NCBI GenBank assembly: GCA_020721745.1
Contig: DYMC01000157.1
Location: 1-5,513 of the forward strand
DNA from: Lentisphaera sp.
GTDB lineage: Bacteria > Verrucomicrobiota > Lentisphaeria > Victivallales > GWF2-50-93
Reading direction: 5' to 3'
Length of the DNA: 5,513 nucleotides
Shown here: positions 5,255-5,513 of the stretch, piece after piece
Position numbering within the stretch: position 1 is the first letter of the stretch
Layout of the letters: every line of letters begins with the position of its first letter
Notes under the pieces: model-generated
Database searches by the model: none
Told to the model about the DNA's origin: nothing
What the model saw: only the letters and a program-made list of their open reading frames with translations
Translations under genes and position numbers: made by a program

Positions 5255-5455
5255 TTCACCGGATCATGCCTTATCCTACTGAGCACCCTGTTTTTTGAGT
5301 TCGGCAATTATTTCCGGGATATTGCTTTTCATGACTTGAAGCCCTTCAATATCGTTGTCAAGGATACTGCCGTCCAAATCAGTGCCCCGTAGTGTCTCCA
5401 CAGTCAAAAGTTCTTGGAGAAGACCGACGGATCAGAGCATCTTCAGCAATTTCAT

Positions 5456-5474
5456 GCTTAATCCTAAATTAAGC
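5456..5474. other. small inverted repeat within the interrupted frame
   Basis: GCTTAA (5456-5461) and TTAAGC (5469-5474) flank a 7-base loop. It partly overlaps the right copy of the dispersed repeat. It may be incidental. Confidence 0.25.
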
Positions 5475-5506
5475 AGTTGGCCGCATTTGTCGCAGATACG
5501 AGGCAG
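5463..5506 (-). repeat. diverged dispersed repeat, right copy
   Basis: The minus strand carries CTGCCT (5506-5501), TGCGACAA (5494-5487) and an 18-mer (5480-5463) that matches 16 of 18 positions of 582-599. Here the blocks encode the C-x2-C part of the interrupted frame. The two copies are in opposite orientation, about 4.9 kb apart, on either side of gyrA, rnhB and the glycosyltransferase gene. Confidence 0.45.
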
Positions 5507-5513
5507 CAAGACG

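Larger units (their letters stand above)
5276..5513 (-). pseudogene. unrecognised reading frame interrupted by TGA, 5' end beyond window
   Basis: Reading the minus strand from 5512 gives 26 codons, a TGA at 5432-5434, then 51 more codons in the same frame ending at TAG (5276-5278). The first part contains CDKCG, a C-x2-C pair as in zinc-binding ends, and finishes MKLLKML before the TGA. The second part is rich in Leu, Asp and Glu and ends IIAELKKQGAQ, a plausible amphipathic helix. No ATG follows the TGA until 33 residues on, so the two halves look like one gene broken by a nonsense mutation. Alternatives are a short gene that truly ends at the TGA followed by noncoding DNA, or chance. The family is not recognised. 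Third-position GC is lower than in gyrA, which hints at a different origin. Stop codons in gyrA and rnhB are TGA, so general recoding of TGA is excluded. Confidence 0.35.

Noticed and set aside
5432..5434. TGA read as selenocysteine or tryptophan
   Set aside because: No selenocysteine-type context or convincing downstream element was seen, and gyrA and rnhB end with TGA. A nonsense mutation is simpler.
1..5513. CRISPR array, toxin-antitoxin, phage or defence genes
   Set aside because: No regularly spaced repeats and no recognisable proteins of these kinds are present in the window.

Overview
The window comes from a bacterium with moderately high GC. The evidence is a tRNA-Tyr with a long variable arm and an encoded CCA end, a gyrase A subunit, and sigma70-type promoter boxes. 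The GyrA and RNase HII sequences loosely recall the PVC group (for example Lentisphaerota), but that placement is an impression without any search and should carry little weight.

Layout, left to right. Bases 1-12 look like the 3' end of a tRNA-Gly whose body lies outside the window. Bases 13-223 are a highly folded spacer that contains a second exact copy of that tRNA-Gly end at 118-132. A complete tRNA-Tyr(GUA) follows on the + strand at 224-308. Bases 309-697 hold no convincing gene, only stem-loops, a perfect 30-bp palindrome and a short diverged repeat that reappears near the right edge. Then come two minus-strand housekeeping genes: gyrA (698-3256) and, upstream of it, rnhB (3386-4024). 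A compact divergent promoter region (4025-4147) separates rnhB from a + strand gene (4148-5182) for a glycosyltransferase of the MJ1255/VC2487 type. The last ~330 bases hold a minus-strand reading frame interrupted by TGA and open to the window edge, probably a gene remnant.

How the genes relate. gyrA and rnhB both serve DNA maintenance: gyrase relieves torsional stress, and RNase HII removes ribonucleotides and RNA-DNA hybrids. They run in the same direction, but gyrA has its own likely promoter in the 129-bp gap. The glycosyltransferase is divergent and functionally unrelated as far as can be seen. The tRNA genes converge on gyrA from the other side.

No CRISPR array, intact insertion sequence or defence system is visible. 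The points most worth a second look are the duplicated tRNA-Gly end with its folded spacer, the diverged repeat shared by the two flanks, the TGA-interrupted frame at the right edge, the natural Ala83 in GyrA, and the overlapping divergent promoters beside a tandem decamer.
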